From: Motilibacter deserti
GTDB lineage: Bacteria; Actinomycetota; Actinomycetes; Motilibacterales; Motilibacteraceae
Direction: 5' to 3'
Length of the DNA: 64,000 bases
NCBI RefSeq assembly: GCF_011250635.1
Contig: NZ_JAANNP010000001.1
Coordinates: 838,933-902,932, forward strand
In this document: positions 1-8,564 of the stretch, one piece after another
Position numbering within the stretch: the stretch's first letter is position 1
Layout of the letters: the number at the start of each line of letters is the position of its first letter
The notes under the pieces: model-generated
Told to the model about the DNA's origin: nothing
Seen by the model: only the letters and a program-made list of their open reading frames with translations
Database searches by the model: none
Made by a program: the position numbers and the translations under genes

Positions 1-786
1 GCGGAGTTCCCCGTGGCGCGGTTGCGCACGAGCCGGTTGCCCGGCTCGTCGATGCGGAACCCGTGCTCGCCGTTGCCGACCGCCTCGTTGCGGTCGAGCA
101 GGGCGCCTTCCGTCCAGAAGTCCAGGGCGAACCCGTCGTACCGGTTGTCGGCGGCGAGGTTGCGCTCGGCGACCGCGTCCTCGGCCTGGTAGAGCAGCAG
201 CCCGTAGAACACATTGCGGTTGAGCTCGTTCCGCTCATAGGTGTTGCCGGTCGAGTAGCGGTCGATGACGCCGCCGTGGCCGTTGTCGTTGACCGTGGAC
301 CGCCGCACGGTCGTGTCCTCGCTCGACATCACCTCGATGCCGGCGAACTCGTTGCCGCTGGCGTCGACGCGCTCCAGGACGACGCCCTCGCCGTGTCCGA
401 TGGCGATGCCGATCGCGTTGTCGGTGGTCGTGACCCTGTCGATCCGGCCGCCGGCAGCCCGCTCGAAGTAGACGCCATGCGTGAAGCCGCGGACGGTGCC
501 GCGGCGTACGACCACGCCGTCGTGCTCGCCGTAGTTGTCGATCCCGACCCCGCGGCCCGGCCCGGAGACGGTGTGGCCGGCCAGGTCGATCGTGATGCCG
601 GGGGCGCCGACGAACAGGCCGGTGCCGCTGCACTCGAGGTCAGTCGTGAGCCGCACGCTGGTGGTCAGGACTGCACCGCACTCCACGGCGGGGGCGACCC
701 GGGCAGGCGTGGCCGCCGCGGCCGGGGCGGCGGCGGGTGGCGGCGGCGGCGAGCGCGGTGGGGAGGGCGAGACGGCGGGACAGCAT
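1..786 (-). CDS. secreted parallel beta-helix (NosD-like) protein, 3' end outside window, probable frameshift near its start
   Basis: Reading leftwards, the frame that ends at the window edge encodes a run of short Asn/Gly/Asp-rich repeats (for example GNEFAGIEVMSSEDTTVRRS, then NDNGHGGVIDRYSTGNTYER), the pattern of right-handed parallel beta-helix repeats in NosD- and pectate-lyase-like secreted proteins. Substrate unknown. The only good start is ATG at 784-786, which opens a clear signal peptide (MLSRRLALPTALAAAAT), but that frame stops after about 48 codons. Removing one C from the complement of GGG at 735-737 joins the signal peptide to the beta-helix frame through an Ala/Pro linker. So either the base is extra (sequencing error) or the gene is a frameshift mutant. 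The C-terminal part is not visible. Confidence 0.7.
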
Positions 787-1025
787 GGGAGGCCTCCGGG
801 AGGGTGGGCCGAGCGCGGGTGGCTCCGGCTCGGGGCGCCGGCCCGGTCGGCCGGACGCCTGCCGAGCGTCGCCCGGCGGCCTGTCATCCGGCTGTCAGTG
901 GGCTGTCGCAGACTCGGGCGGCGCGGCCCGGGCTCGCCGGGCGGGATGACGGGGCGAAGTCGGGCTGTTGGACACGCGGGTGGCCGAGCGCAAAGAGCGC
1001 GCGGTCAGGCCACGGGCCGGTGACA

Positions 1026-3398
1026 ATGTGGGGCGGCGTCGACGCCGTGGACCAGGACGACAGGAGCTCCTTGAACGGCGTACAGGCGGACCCGGTGCCG
1101 GCACCCCGGCTGGACGATGAGCTCGACGAGGTGCAGGCCGAGGAGCAGGACGAGGCGCACCCCGCGGCGGAGCTGGTCGCCCGCGAGACGGCAGCCGAGC
1201 AGGCGCACCTGGACGAGGTCTACGCGCACCTCGACCGGCGCCGCGCCGAGGTGTCCGCACAGCTGGCCAAGGCCGAGCGCGCCCCCACGGCGGGGACCCC
1301 GGCGGCCCGGGTCGAGCGCGACGCCCTCGTCCGGATGTACTCCGAGCGCGCCGCCACGCTGCGCGGCGTCGAGGAGCGGCTGCTGTTCGGCCGGCTCGAC
1401 ATGGTCGACGGCGCGAGCCACTACGTCGGCCGGGTGGGGCTGTCGACCGACGACCGCGTCCAGCTCCTGCTCGACTGGCGCGCGCCGGCCGCCGCCGCGT
1501 TCTACCAGGCCACCGCTGCGACCCCGCTCGGCGTCGCGCGCCGCCGCCACCTGTCCACCGAGCAGCGCCGGGTCACGGGCATCGAGGACGAGCTGCTCGA
1601 CACGAGTGCCGGCGGCCATCCCGCGGTCGCCGGGCAGGGCGCGCTGCTCGCCGCGCTCAACGCGCGCCGCAGCGGCCGCATGCGCGACATCGTGACGACC
1701 ATCCAGGCCGAGCAGGACCGCATCATCCGCGCGCCGCTGCCCGGCGTGCTCGTCGTCCAGGGCGGGCCCGGCACGGGCAAGACGGCCGTGGCGCTGCACC
1801 GGGCGGCGTACCTCCTCTTCACCCACCGCGAGCGCATCGCCTCCTCCGGCGTGCTGGTGGTCGGGCCGAACCGCGCGTTCCTGCGCTACATCGAGCAGGT
1901 CCTGCCGAGCCTCGGCGAGACCGGCGCCGTGCTCTCGACGCCGGGCCAGCTCTTCCCCGGCGTGGACGCCACCGCCCTCGAGTCGGCGGACGCCGCGGCG
2001 GTCAAGGGCGGTCTGCGCATGGCGGACGTCGTCGCGCAGGCGGTGCGCAACCGGCAGCGGGTCCCGGGCAAGCCGCTGCGCCTCTCGGTCGACGGCGCCC
2101 AGGTGACGCTGCGCCCCGCCGACGTCGTCTTCGCCCGCGACCGGGCGCGGGCGAGCCGCAAGCCGCACAACGCGGCGCGCGTCGTCTTCGTCAAGGCGGT
2201 GCTGGAGCGGCTGGCCCGCCAGCTCGCGGCGGCCCAGCGCGTGGAGCTGAACGAGGACACCCGGCCCGGCCTGCTCGCCGAGCTGCGCGAGTCGCGCGAC
2301 GTGCGGCGCGAGGTCAACCTCTGCTGGATGCCGCTGACCCCGCAGAAGCTGCTGACCGAGCTGTACGCCGACCCGGCCAAGCTCGCGGCCGCCGCGGACG
2401 GGCGGCTGAGCCGCGCCGAGCGCCGGCTGCTGCGCCGGGACCCGGGGTCGGCGTGGACGCCGGCGGACGTGCCGCTGCTGGACGAGGCGGCCGAGCTGCT
2501 GGGCAGCGACGACACCGCGGCCCAGCTGGACGCCGCGCGCGCCGCCGCCGAGCGCAAGGCCGAGCGGGACTACGCCCAGCAGGCGCTGGCCATGTCGGGC
2601 GCGGCCGGGATGCTGACCGCCGACGACCTGCTCGACCGCTACGCCAGCGACGCGGCCAGCCTGTCGGTCGCGGAGCGGGCGTCCGAGGACCGCGAGTGGG
2701 CGTTCGGGCACGTGATCGTCGACGAGGCGCAGGAGCTCTCGCCGATGCAGTGGCGGCTGCTCATGCGGCGCTGCCCCACCCGGTCCATGACGGTCGTCGG
2801 CGACATCGCGCAGACCGGCGCGCTGGCGGGGGCGTCGTCGTGGGGCGAGATGCTCGACCCCTACGTCGAGGGCCGGTGGCACCAGGAGCAGCTGACGGTG
2901 AACTACCGAACTCCGCGTCGGGTGATGGAGGTCGCGAACGACGTGCTCGAGGCGGCGGGGATCCCTGCTGCCGCGGCGAAGTCGGTGCGCGACGTGCACT
3001 GGGACCCGACGTCGCACTCGGTCGCGCCACGCGACGCGGCTGCGTTGCTCGATGTCGTACGCGACGAGCTCGGCCACCTCGACGGCGGCCGGCTCGCGGT
3101 GCTGACGTCGCGGGCGGACCAGGAGTGGGCGGTGGGGGTGCTGCGCGACGCGCTGCCCGCGGGCAGCGTGGGCGACGGCCCGACCACCCTCGACTCCGCG
3201 GTGTCCGTGATGACGGCGACCGAGGCGAAGGGGCTCGAGTTCGACGCGGTCGTGCTCGTCGAGCCCGCGGCCCTGCTGGCGGAGTCGGCGCGCGGGGTCA
3301 ACGACCTGTTCGTCGCCATGACGCGGCCGACGCAGCGGCTGCGGGTGCTGCACTCCTCCGCGCTGCCGGCGGGGCTCGGGGGGCTGCGGGCGGCGTGA
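1026..3398 (+). CDS. helR: HelR/HelD-type RNA polymerase recycling ATPase (UvrD-like helicase superfamily)
   Basis: Superfamily-1 helicase-like ATPase of 790 residues. HelD/HelR proteins bind stalled or rifamycin-bound RNA polymerase, dislodge nucleic acid and drug, and recycle the enzyme. Visible features: an acidic, coiled-coil-prone N-terminal arm (about residues 20-110), Walker A GGPGTGKTAVALHRAAYLL near residue 246, a long insertion, Walker B IVDEAQELSPMQW, a VVGDIAQTGA motif and a C-terminal EAKGLEFDAVVLVEP motif. Length matches actinobacterial HelR (about 750 residues). The start is uncertain: ATG 1026, GTG 1047 and TTG 1071 are in frame, and the last has AGGAG four bases upstream. The gene stands alone between divergent and convergent neighbours. 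In several actinomycetes helR is induced by rifamycins; I see no obvious rifamycin-associated element here. Confidence 0.85.
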   Translation: MWGGVDAVDQDDRSSLNGVQADPVPAPRLDDELDEVQAEEQDEAHPAAELVARETAAEQAHLDEVYAHLDRRRAEVSAQLAKAERAPTAGTPAARVERDALVRMYSERAATLRGVEERLLFGRLDMVDGASHYVGRVGLSTDDRVQLLLDWRAPAAAAFYQATAATPLGVARRRHLSTEQRRVTGIEDELLDTSAGGHPAVAGQGALLAALNARRSGRMRDIVTTIQAEQDRIIRAPLPGVLVVQGGPGTGKTAVALHRAAYLLFTHRERIASSGVLVVGPNRAFLRYIEQVLPSLGETGAVLSTPGQLFPGVDATALESADAAAVKGGLRMADVVAQAVRNRQRVPGKPLRLSVDGAQVTLRPADVVFARDRARASRKPHNAARVVFVKAVLERLARQLAAAQRVELNEDTRPGLLAELRESRDVRREVNLCWMPLTPQKLLTELYADPAKLAAAADGRLSRAERRLLRRDPGSAWTPADVPLLDEAAELLGSDDTAAQLDAARAAAERKAERDYAQQALAMSGAAGMLTADDLLDRYASDAASLSVAERASEDREWAFGHVIVDEAQELSPMQWRLLMRRCPTRSMTVVGDIAQTGALAGASSWGEMLDPYVEGRWHQEQLTVNYRTPRRVMEVANDVLEAAGIPAAAAKSVRDVHWDPTSHSVAPRDAAALLDVVRDELGHLDGGRLAVLTSRADQEWAVGVLRDALPAGSVGDGPTTLDSAVSVMTATEAKGLEFDAVVLVEPAALLAESARGVNDLFVAMTRPTQRLRVLHSSALPAGLGGLRAA

Positions 3399-3482
3399 CC
3401 CGCGGTCGGCCGGGCAGCTGGGTTGCCCGATGCGGCAAGTCGCTGACGATGTCCGCCCCTGACGCGTCCCCGTCCCCGACCC

Positions 3483-3500
3483 GGCGGCGCCCGGGCCGCC
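3483..3500. terminator. short GC hairpin between helR and the Tad operon
   Basis: GGCGGC-GCCCGG-GCCGCC forms a 6-bp perfect stem. It lies about 85 bases after the helR stop and directly after the convergent tadG-like stop. No T-run is present, as usual in high-GC actinobacteria. A bidirectional terminator is plausible but unproven. Confidence 0.35.
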
Positions 3501-3501
3501 G

Positions 3502-4059
3502 CTACCCGAGCGGCGAGCGTGCGCTGGCAGCCGCGGTGAGGCGCACGCTGCCGCGCCCGAAGCCGAGGATGCCGGTGAACGGCAGCCGCGCGGTGGCGGC
3601 CAGCTGCACGGTGACGGTGGTCCGGCTTTCGTCGAGCGCGACCCGCGCGACGCGCGCGTCGGGAAACTTCGCCCGCAGCTGCGTACGCGTGAGCTGGCGG
3701 TCGGCCCGGGCGCGCGCCGCCGAGGCGCTGAGCGGCAGGCTCGTGAGCGAGCCGTCGTAGAGCCGGTCGCGGTCCACTCCCCCGGCGGCCGCGAGGGCGG
3801 TCGAGTCCGCGGCGCCGGCCAGGGTGCGACGGGCGAGGTAGGCCGACGAGACGTCGGTGACCACGGCGATCAGGGCCATGACGACGACGGCGAAGCCGAG
3901 GATCAGTGGCGTGATGGTGCCCGTGTCACCGCGGGGACGTCGACTAGTCATCGGTACTGGCCGGGACATCGCTACTGCCTCGACATCGCAGGTGGCCCGG
4001 GGCCTCGGCACAGGTCCCAAGGGCGGCACTGGTCCGGACGTCCGTACCGGCGCGGTCAT
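3502..4059 (-). CDS. TadG-like pilus assembly protein
   Basis: Last gene of the minus-strand Tad operon, 185 residues. After a Pro/Arg-rich N-terminus comes the typical GDTGTITPLILGFAVVVMAL motif, one transmembrane helix, then LARRTLAGAADSTALAAAGG, as in TadG/Rv3660c-neighbour type pilus assembly proteins that are anchored in the membrane with the rest outside. The start at 4059 overlaps the stop of the preceding tadE-like gene (ATGA), so it is translationally coupled; an alternative start at the internal Met before SRPVP is possible. Role in the Tad machine is inferred from family and context; the exact function of TadG in Gram-positive Tad systems is not settled. Confidence 0.75.
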   Translation of the reverse strand: MTAPVRTSGPVPPLGPVPRPRATCDVEAVAMSRPVPMTSRRPRGDTGTITPLILGFAVVVMALIAVVTDVSSAYLARRTLAGAADSTALAAAGGVDRDRLYDGSLTSLPLSASAARARADRQLTRTQLRAKFPDARVARVALDESRTTVTVQLAATARLPFTGILGFGRGSVRLTAAASARSPLG

Positions 4060-4511
4060 CGGTACTGGTCCACGAGCTCGACGTGCCGACCATGGACCCG
4101 CACGGACGAGCCGCCGAGCCACTGCGGCACGAAGGGGAGCGGCACGCTGGCAGTGAGCTCGACCGTGACGGCCGACCCCGGGCGCAGGCTGCCGGTGATG
4201 TCGAGCTCGCGCCGGTCCAGCTCGGCGCCGAAGTCGCGGAGGGCGACCGACGCGGCGGCAACAGCCCGCGCCTCCGCCCGCGCCTGCGCCGCCGTGCCGC
4301 TGCCCGAGGTGCTGACGTACGCACGGCCGGCCTCGCGCGTCGCGGCCGTGACCGCGTACGCCGTGCCCTGCGCGCGGAAGACGGCGAGCAGCACCCAGGT
4401 CAACGGGATCAGGAGCAGCACGCCGAGCCAGCAGAACTCGACCAGCGCGCTGCCCTCCTCACAGGCCGCGTCCCGGTGCAGGCGGCGGGCAGCGCAACGC
4501 GCGCGTCTCAC
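4056..4511 (-). CDS. TadE-like pseudopilin/pilus assembly protein 1
   Basis: 151 residues. It begins with a basic stretch and the processed-pilin signature EEGSALVEFCWLGVLLLIPL, where the Gly before SALVEF would be the prepilin-peptidase cleavage site and the E of VEF the conserved Glu5-type residue. One hydrophobic helix follows, then a beta-rich tail. TadE proteins are minor pseudopilins of Tad/Flp pili. The gene overlaps its upstream neighbour by four bases (ATGA at 4508-4511) and its downstream neighbour likewise. Confidence 0.82.
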   Translation of the reverse strand: MRRARCAARRLHRDAACEEGSALVEFCWLGVLLLIPLTWVLLAVFRAQGTAYAVTAATREAGRAYVSTSGSGTAAQARAEARAVAAASVALRDFGAELDRRELDITGSLRPGSAVTVELTASVPLPFVPQWLGGSSVRVHGRHVELVDQYR

Positions 4512-4984
4512 GGCGTGATCGCCTCCTCGTCGAGGGCGTGAGCGGTGACGGTGAGACCGTCCGGGACGCCGGCCAGCCAGCCGACGAGCGGCAGGTCGGC
4601 CGTCACGCGTACCTCGACGACCGGGAGGCCGCGCTGCATGACGCGGCGCGCCGTGACTGTCGGGCCGAGCCGGTCGCCGAACGTCTGCCGCACGAGCTGC
4701 CGGGTGTGGGCCGCGCCGTCCTGCGGCCGGCGGTCCGCGTTCGCGGCGTAGCGCGCGCCCTCGGCCGCGTCGGCCGTGAGCGTGTTGCGCACGTGCAGGA
4801 CGACACCGAGCTGGAGCAGCGCGACGAAGATCGGCACGATCATTGCGGTGACGAGGACGAACTCGACCAGCGCCGCACCCGAGTCGTCGCGCACCCCGAG
4901 CCGAGCCTCGGCAGCCGACCTGGCTCCCACGCCCAGTCCTGCCCCGGCGACCGGCCGAGCGCCGGGGACCGGCCCAGGCCTCAC
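4508..4984 (-). CDS. TadE-like pseudopilin/pilus assembly protein 2
   Basis: 158 residues. A long basic/Ala-rich leader (about 33 residues) precedes DDSGAALVEFVLVTAMIVPIF, again the TadE G-xALVEF processing motif followed by a single membrane helix. The remainder is a soluble beta-rich domain with the VTADLPLVGWLAG type strand pattern shared with the next gene. Two tandem TadE-like genes followed by a TadG-like gene is a usual actinobacterial Tad arrangement. ATGA overlaps on both sides indicate coupled translation. Confidence 0.82.
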   Translation of the reverse strand: MRPGPVPGARPVAGAGLGVGARSAAEARLGVRDDSGAALVEFVLVTAMIVPIFVALLQLGVVLHVRNTLTADAAEGARYAANADRRPQDGAAHTRQLVRQTFGDRLGPTVTARRVMQRGLPVVEVRVTADLPLVGWLAGVPDGLTVTAHALDEEAITP

Positions 4985-5202
4985 GAACCCGCGCCCGGTC
5001 CCGTCACCGAGTCCATCGCCGAGTTGAACATCTGCTGGAGCTGCTCGCTCGCGACGCCCCAGATGATGACGACGAGGCCGGCGGTCATGACGGTGATGAG
5101 GACCCAGGCCGGGACGTCCCCGCGGTCACGGCGGCCGAGCCGGCCGGTCATCGCGTCGGAGGCGCGCATGAACGCTGCGGTGGCAAGAATGGCGAGCTGC
5201 AT
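4981..5202 (-). CDS. small single-pass membrane protein, Flp-pilin-like position
   Basis: 73 residues, with one hydrophobic segment (WVLITVMTAGLVVIIWGVA) in the middle and a polar C-terminus QLQQMFNSAMDSVTG. Its place right after tadC and before the tadE genes is where actinobacterial Tad operons carry the major Flp pilin. A classical Flp cleavage motif (G-x4-E-Y) is not obvious: RGDVPAWVLITV lacks the Glu and Tyr, so the pilin call rests on size, topology and position. No strong Shine-Dalgarno is seen; several internal Met codons could be the start. Confidence 0.65.
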   Translation of the reverse strand: MQLAILATAAFMRASDAMTGRLGRRDRGDVPAWVLITVMTAGLVVIIWGVASEQLQQMFNSAMDSVTGPGAGS

Positions 5203-5241
5203 TTCGGGAGTGTCTTTCTCGTGGAGGAAAGGAAGGAGCGG

Positions 5242-6180
5242 TCAGCCCGCGACGTCGAGGGTGACCAGTCCGGGAAAGAGCGCGAAGGCGACGGTGATGG
5301 GCATGACGAGGAAGACGACCGGCACCATCATTGCGACCTCTTTGCGCCCGCCGGCCTCGAGCAGGGCGCGCTTGCCGAGCTCGCGGACGTCGGCGGCCTG
5401 GGCGCGTAGCACATCGGCGAGGGGTGTGCCGCGTTCGACGGCCACCGCGACGCCGTCGACGAAGCGGGACAACGGGGCGAGGCTGGTGCGGGCGGCCACG
5501 CCTTGCAGGGCGGTGACCAGGCTCGCCCCGGAGCGCGCCTCGGCGAGCGCGCGGCCGAGCTCTCGCGTCAGCTCACCACTGCTGATCGACGTGACCCGCT
5601 CGAGCGCTCCGACTGCCCCTTCGCCCGCACTGACCGAGAGTGCGAGCAGCTCGGCGATGGTCGGGAACTCCTGCAGCATCCGGCGCTCGCGGCGGGTGAC
5701 CTCCTGGCCGAGCTGGTAGTCACGGGCGAGGACGCCGCCGGCGGCCGCGAGCAGGCAGAAGACGAGAAGCACCACCGGTTGCGTGGACCGCCCGCTGGCG
5801 AGCAGCAGCAGGCTGACGAGCAGCGCGAGCGCGAGCGCGACGGCACCCCAGAGCACCTGCTCGACGCGGAACTGGTCGAGCGTCTTCTCCGAGCCCGACT
5901 GCTCGAGCTTGCGCCGGATCGACGCGCTGCCGCCGAGGACCCGCTCCAGGAGCCGCCCGGCGTCGGCGACGGACGGCCCGACGATGCGCTCGAGCGTGGG
6001 GAAGGGCGTGACGGCGCGCGAGGTGCGCAGCAGTCGTGACTGACGCGGCGTGTCCCGCAGGTAGGGCGCGAGCCGGTCGTCCAGCGTGGGACGGCGGAAC
6101 ACGGGTAGCCGCCAGAGCGCCGTGACGAGGCCGAAGCCGGCCACCAGCCCGAGCAGTGCGCCGGGGAGCAGGCCGTTCAC
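5242..6180 (-). CDS. tadC: TadC-like inner-membrane platform protein (type II secretion F family)
   Basis: 312 residues from a GTG that overlaps the tadB stop (GTGA at 6177-6180); upstream frames are only readthrough. Two N-terminal and C-terminal hydrophobic segments flank a GspF-type cytoplasmic domain (LLALSVSAGEGAVGALERV ... SLVTALQGVAARTSLAPLSR ... GVAVAVERGTPLADVLRAQA). The C-terminus KEVAMMVPVVFLVMPITVAF is the conserved TadC end. Together with TadB it forms the membrane platform on which the TadA ATPase acts to assemble Flp pili. Confidence 0.88.
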   Translation of the reverse strand: MNGLLPGALLGLVAGFGLVTALWRLPVFRRPTLDDRLAPYLRDTPRQSRLLRTSRAVTPFPTLERIVGPSVADAGRLLERVLGGSASIRRKLEQSGSEKTLDQFRVEQVLWGAVALALALLVSLLLLASGRSTQPVVLLVFCLLAAAGGVLARDYQLGQEVTRRERRMLQEFPTIAELLALSVSAGEGAVGALERVTSISSGELTRELGRALAEARSGASLVTALQGVAARTSLAPLSRFVDGVAVAVERGTPLADVLRAQAADVRELGKRALLEAGGRKEVAMMVPVVFLVMPITVAFALFPGLVTLDVAG

Positions 6181-7037
6181 CGCAGTACCCGCTCTTCCTC
6201 GGGCAGCCGGGCGATGCGCAGCATCAGCCGGTACGCCACGAGGCAGAGCCCGCCCCCGCCCGCGAGCAGGAGCGCACCGGCCGCGCTGTTGTAGGCGTCG
6301 ACGCCGTCGGGGTTCAGCGAGAGCATCGCGAGCACGAGCCACGGCGACGCCACCGCGAGCCGGGCGCCGTTGACCGTCCAGGACTGGCGGGCCTGCAGCT
6401 CGGCGCGGGCACGCGCCTCCTCGCGGAGGAAGCCGGAGAGCGTCCGCAGCAGCCGGCCGAGGTCGGACCCGCCGACCTCGCGGGCCATCCGCAGCGACTC
6501 GACGATCCGGTCCCCCACCGGGTCGGCGAGCGAGGCCTTCAGCCGATCGAGGCTCTGCGTGAAGCGGCCGGTGGCGCGGTAGTCCTCGCCGAAGCGGACG
6601 AAGTGCGCACGCACCTGCTCGGGGCCGCGTACGCCCACCTGGGCCAGCGCCTCGGGCAGCGAGAGCCCAGCGCGTACGCCCGACGCGAGGTTGTCCACGA
6701 CCTCGGGCCAGACCTCACGCAGGTCGGACTGGCGCTTGCGCTGCCGGTAGCGCACGAGCACCAGCGGCGCGTACGCCGCCATCAGCGCGAACGCGAGCGC
6801 CACGACCGGGGAGCGCGACACGACCAGCATCGCCAGCAGGACGACGAGCCCGGTCCCGAGGCAGGAGCCGATCAGTGCCAGCGGTGTCACCGACTCGATG
6901 CCGGCCTGCGCGAGCATGTCCGCGAGCCGCTCGCGCAGCGCGGGCTTCGTGCGGACGCGCGGGGGACGGGGCGGACCGAACGCGGACCAGACGAGGAAGA
7001 GGCCGATCCCGAGGGTCAGGCCGAGGAACGCGCCCAC
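6177..7037 (-). CDS. tadB: TadB-like inner-membrane platform protein (type II secretion F family)
   Basis: 286 residues from GTG 7037, two bases after the tadA stop. Membrane segments lie at the N-terminus (GAFLGLTLGIGLFLVWSAF), around residues 55-95 and near the C-terminus. The middle has the F-domain pattern WPEVVDNLASGVRAGLSLPE ... EVGGSDLGRLLRTLSGFLRE. Family knowledge: polytopic platform subunit for pilus assembly, partner of TadC and TadA. Confidence 0.88.
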   Translation of the reverse strand: MGAFLGLTLGIGLFLVWSAFGPPRPPRVRTKPALRERLADMLAQAGIESVTPLALIGSCLGTGLVVLLAMLVVSRSPVVALAFALMAAYAPLVLVRYRQRKRQSDLREVWPEVVDNLASGVRAGLSLPEALAQVGVRGPEQVRAHFVRFGEDYRATGRFTQSLDRLKASLADPVGDRIVESLRMAREVGGSDLGRLLRTLSGFLREEARARAELQARQSWTVNGARLAVASPWLVLAMLSLNPDGVDAYNSAAGALLLAGGGGLCLVAYRLMLRIARLPEEERVLR

Positions 7038-7038
7038 G

Positions 7039-8271
7039 TCACGCCGCGCTCTCGCCGGACAGCAGCGCCGGCAGGCTGTAGCCCGCGCGCTCGAACCGGT
7101 CCTGGTGCGGAGGCCAGCCGTCCGCGCGGACGAGCTCGCCCCGCCGGGTGGTGAAGATGTCCGCCGTCTCGATCACGTCGCCCTCGACCCGGCCCGGCAC
7201 CGCGACGATCTCGCGCACGCGTCGCCGGCCGTCTGCCTCGGTCGCGGCGTGCACGACGAGGTCGATGCAGGACGCGACGGTCGGGACGACGAAAGAGTGG
7301 CTGACGTTCTCCCCGGCCAGCAAGGGAAGAGTGCAGAGCTTCGTGACCGCCTCGCGGGCGCTGTTGGCGTGGATCGTGCACATGCCCGGCAGGCCTGAGT
7401 TCAGCGCGATGAGCAGGTCGAGGCTCTCCTCCTGCCGGACCTCGCCCACCACGATGCGCGAAGGACGCATCCGCAATGCTTCCTTCACCAGACGCCGGAG
7501 CTTGATCTCGCCGGTGCCCTCCAGGCTCGGCTGCCGGCACTGCATCGCGACGACGTCGGGCAGCGGCACCTTGAGCTCGAAGACCTCTTCGCACGTGATG
7601 ACCCGCTCGCGAGCGGGCACCGCCGCTGTCAGGCAGTTGAGCAGCGTCGTCTTGCCCGCCTGCGTGCCGCCGGCGACGAGGACGTTCAGCCCCGCCGCCA
7701 CCGCCGCGTCCAGGAACCGCGCGGCCGCAGCGGTCAACGACCCGAGCGCGACCAGGTCCTCCAGATGCGTCGCCTTCACCACGAACTTGCGGATATTGAC
7801 CGACCAGTGCGCCCGCGTCACGTCCGGGATCGCCACGTGCACGCGCGACCCGTCCGGCAGCGACGCGTCCACGAACGGCGTCGACAGGTCCACCCGTCGC
7901 CCGGACGCCTTCAGCATCCGCTCGACCAGGTCGCGCACGTCGTCCGCGGTCAGCACCGTCGTCGTCAGCTCCGACACCCCCTGCCGGGCGACGAACACCT
8001 TCGACGGCTCGTTGATCCAGATCTCCTCGACGGCAGGGTCGTCGAGGTAGCGCTGCAACGGCCCCAGCCCGGCGACCGCGTCGAACACGTCCCGCGCCGC
8101 CTCGCGCGGGTCCGCCAGCGCGGGCAGACGCCCGTCCAGCGACCGCTCGTCGTACTCCGCGATCACCTCGTCGACGAGCCGGCGCACCACGGCCGGGTCC
8201 GCGACCGGGTCGATCCCCCGCCGCCGGACGAGCTCACGGACCTCGTCCTCGACCACACCCACAGCACGCAC
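7039..8271 (-). CDS. tadA: TadA/CpaF-type pilus assembly ATPase
   Basis: Secretion ATPase of 410 residues powering Flp pilus assembly. I chose GTG 8271 because GGGGAG lies about 8 bases upstream; the longer frame to 8469 has no coding character. Features: N-terminal CpaF domain (DPAVEEIWINEPSKVFV), Walker A LVAGGTQAGKTTLLN near residue 200, Asp/His boxes, Walker B ALRMRPSRIVVGEVRQEESL, and LIALNSGLPGMCTIHANSA. It is the first gene of the seven-gene Tad operon. No tadZ/cpaE or tadV prepilin peptidase is next to it. The 293 bases upstream to the end of the next gene hold no recognised gene and presumably the operon promoter. Confidence 0.9.
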   Translation of the reverse strand: MRAVGVVEDEVRELVRRRGIDPVADPAVVRRLVDEVIAEYDERSLDGRLPALADPREAARDVFDAVAGLGPLQRYLDDPAVEEIWINEPSKVFVARQGVSELTTTVLTADDVRDLVERMLKASGRRVDLSTPFVDASLPDGSRVHVAIPDVTRAHWSVNIRKFVVKATHLEDLVALGSLTAAAARFLDAAVAAGLNVLVAGGTQAGKTTLLNCLTAAVPARERVITCEEVFELKVPLPDVVAMQCRQPSLEGTGEIKLRRLVKEALRMRPSRIVVGEVRQEESLDLLIALNSGLPGMCTIHANSAREAVTKLCTLPLLAGENVSHSFVVPTVASCIDLVVHAATEADGRRRVREIVAVPGRVEGDVIETADIFTTRRGELVRADGWPPHQDRFERAGYSLPALLSGESAA

Positions 8272-8564
8272 TTCGACCGCTCCCCGTCGCGCCAACCCGA
8301 CAACGGGAATAGTGCACAGACACCGGAGCGCGTGGTTCCGTCGTCCACAGGCGATTCGCTCGAACGTGCGGAGGCCAAAGTCCCGATCGGTGGAAGCGTC
8401 GACGGAGGAAGATCGCCGCATCCGGGCAAAGCGCGCGCGCATCACCGAGCGCCGTCGGGTTCGCCCCATCTCGGTCGAGATCAGTGCCGACCGGACGTTC
8501 TCGTCGAGGCCGTCCAGCCTTCAGCGATGTCAACAGAGAGCGAGGGCGTGAGCGCCGTCCTGGC

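Noticed and set aside
1005-3353. Long open frame on the minus strand opposite helR (about 780 codons)
   Set aside because: It is rich in Arg, His and Gly and has no family pattern; it is the antisense shadow of a high-GC gene whose plus strand has helicase motifs throughout.
8272-8564. Possible small genes upstream of tadA on either strand
   Set aside because: Open frames exist, but none has a ribosome site, a recognisable product or favourable codon use; taken as promoter region.
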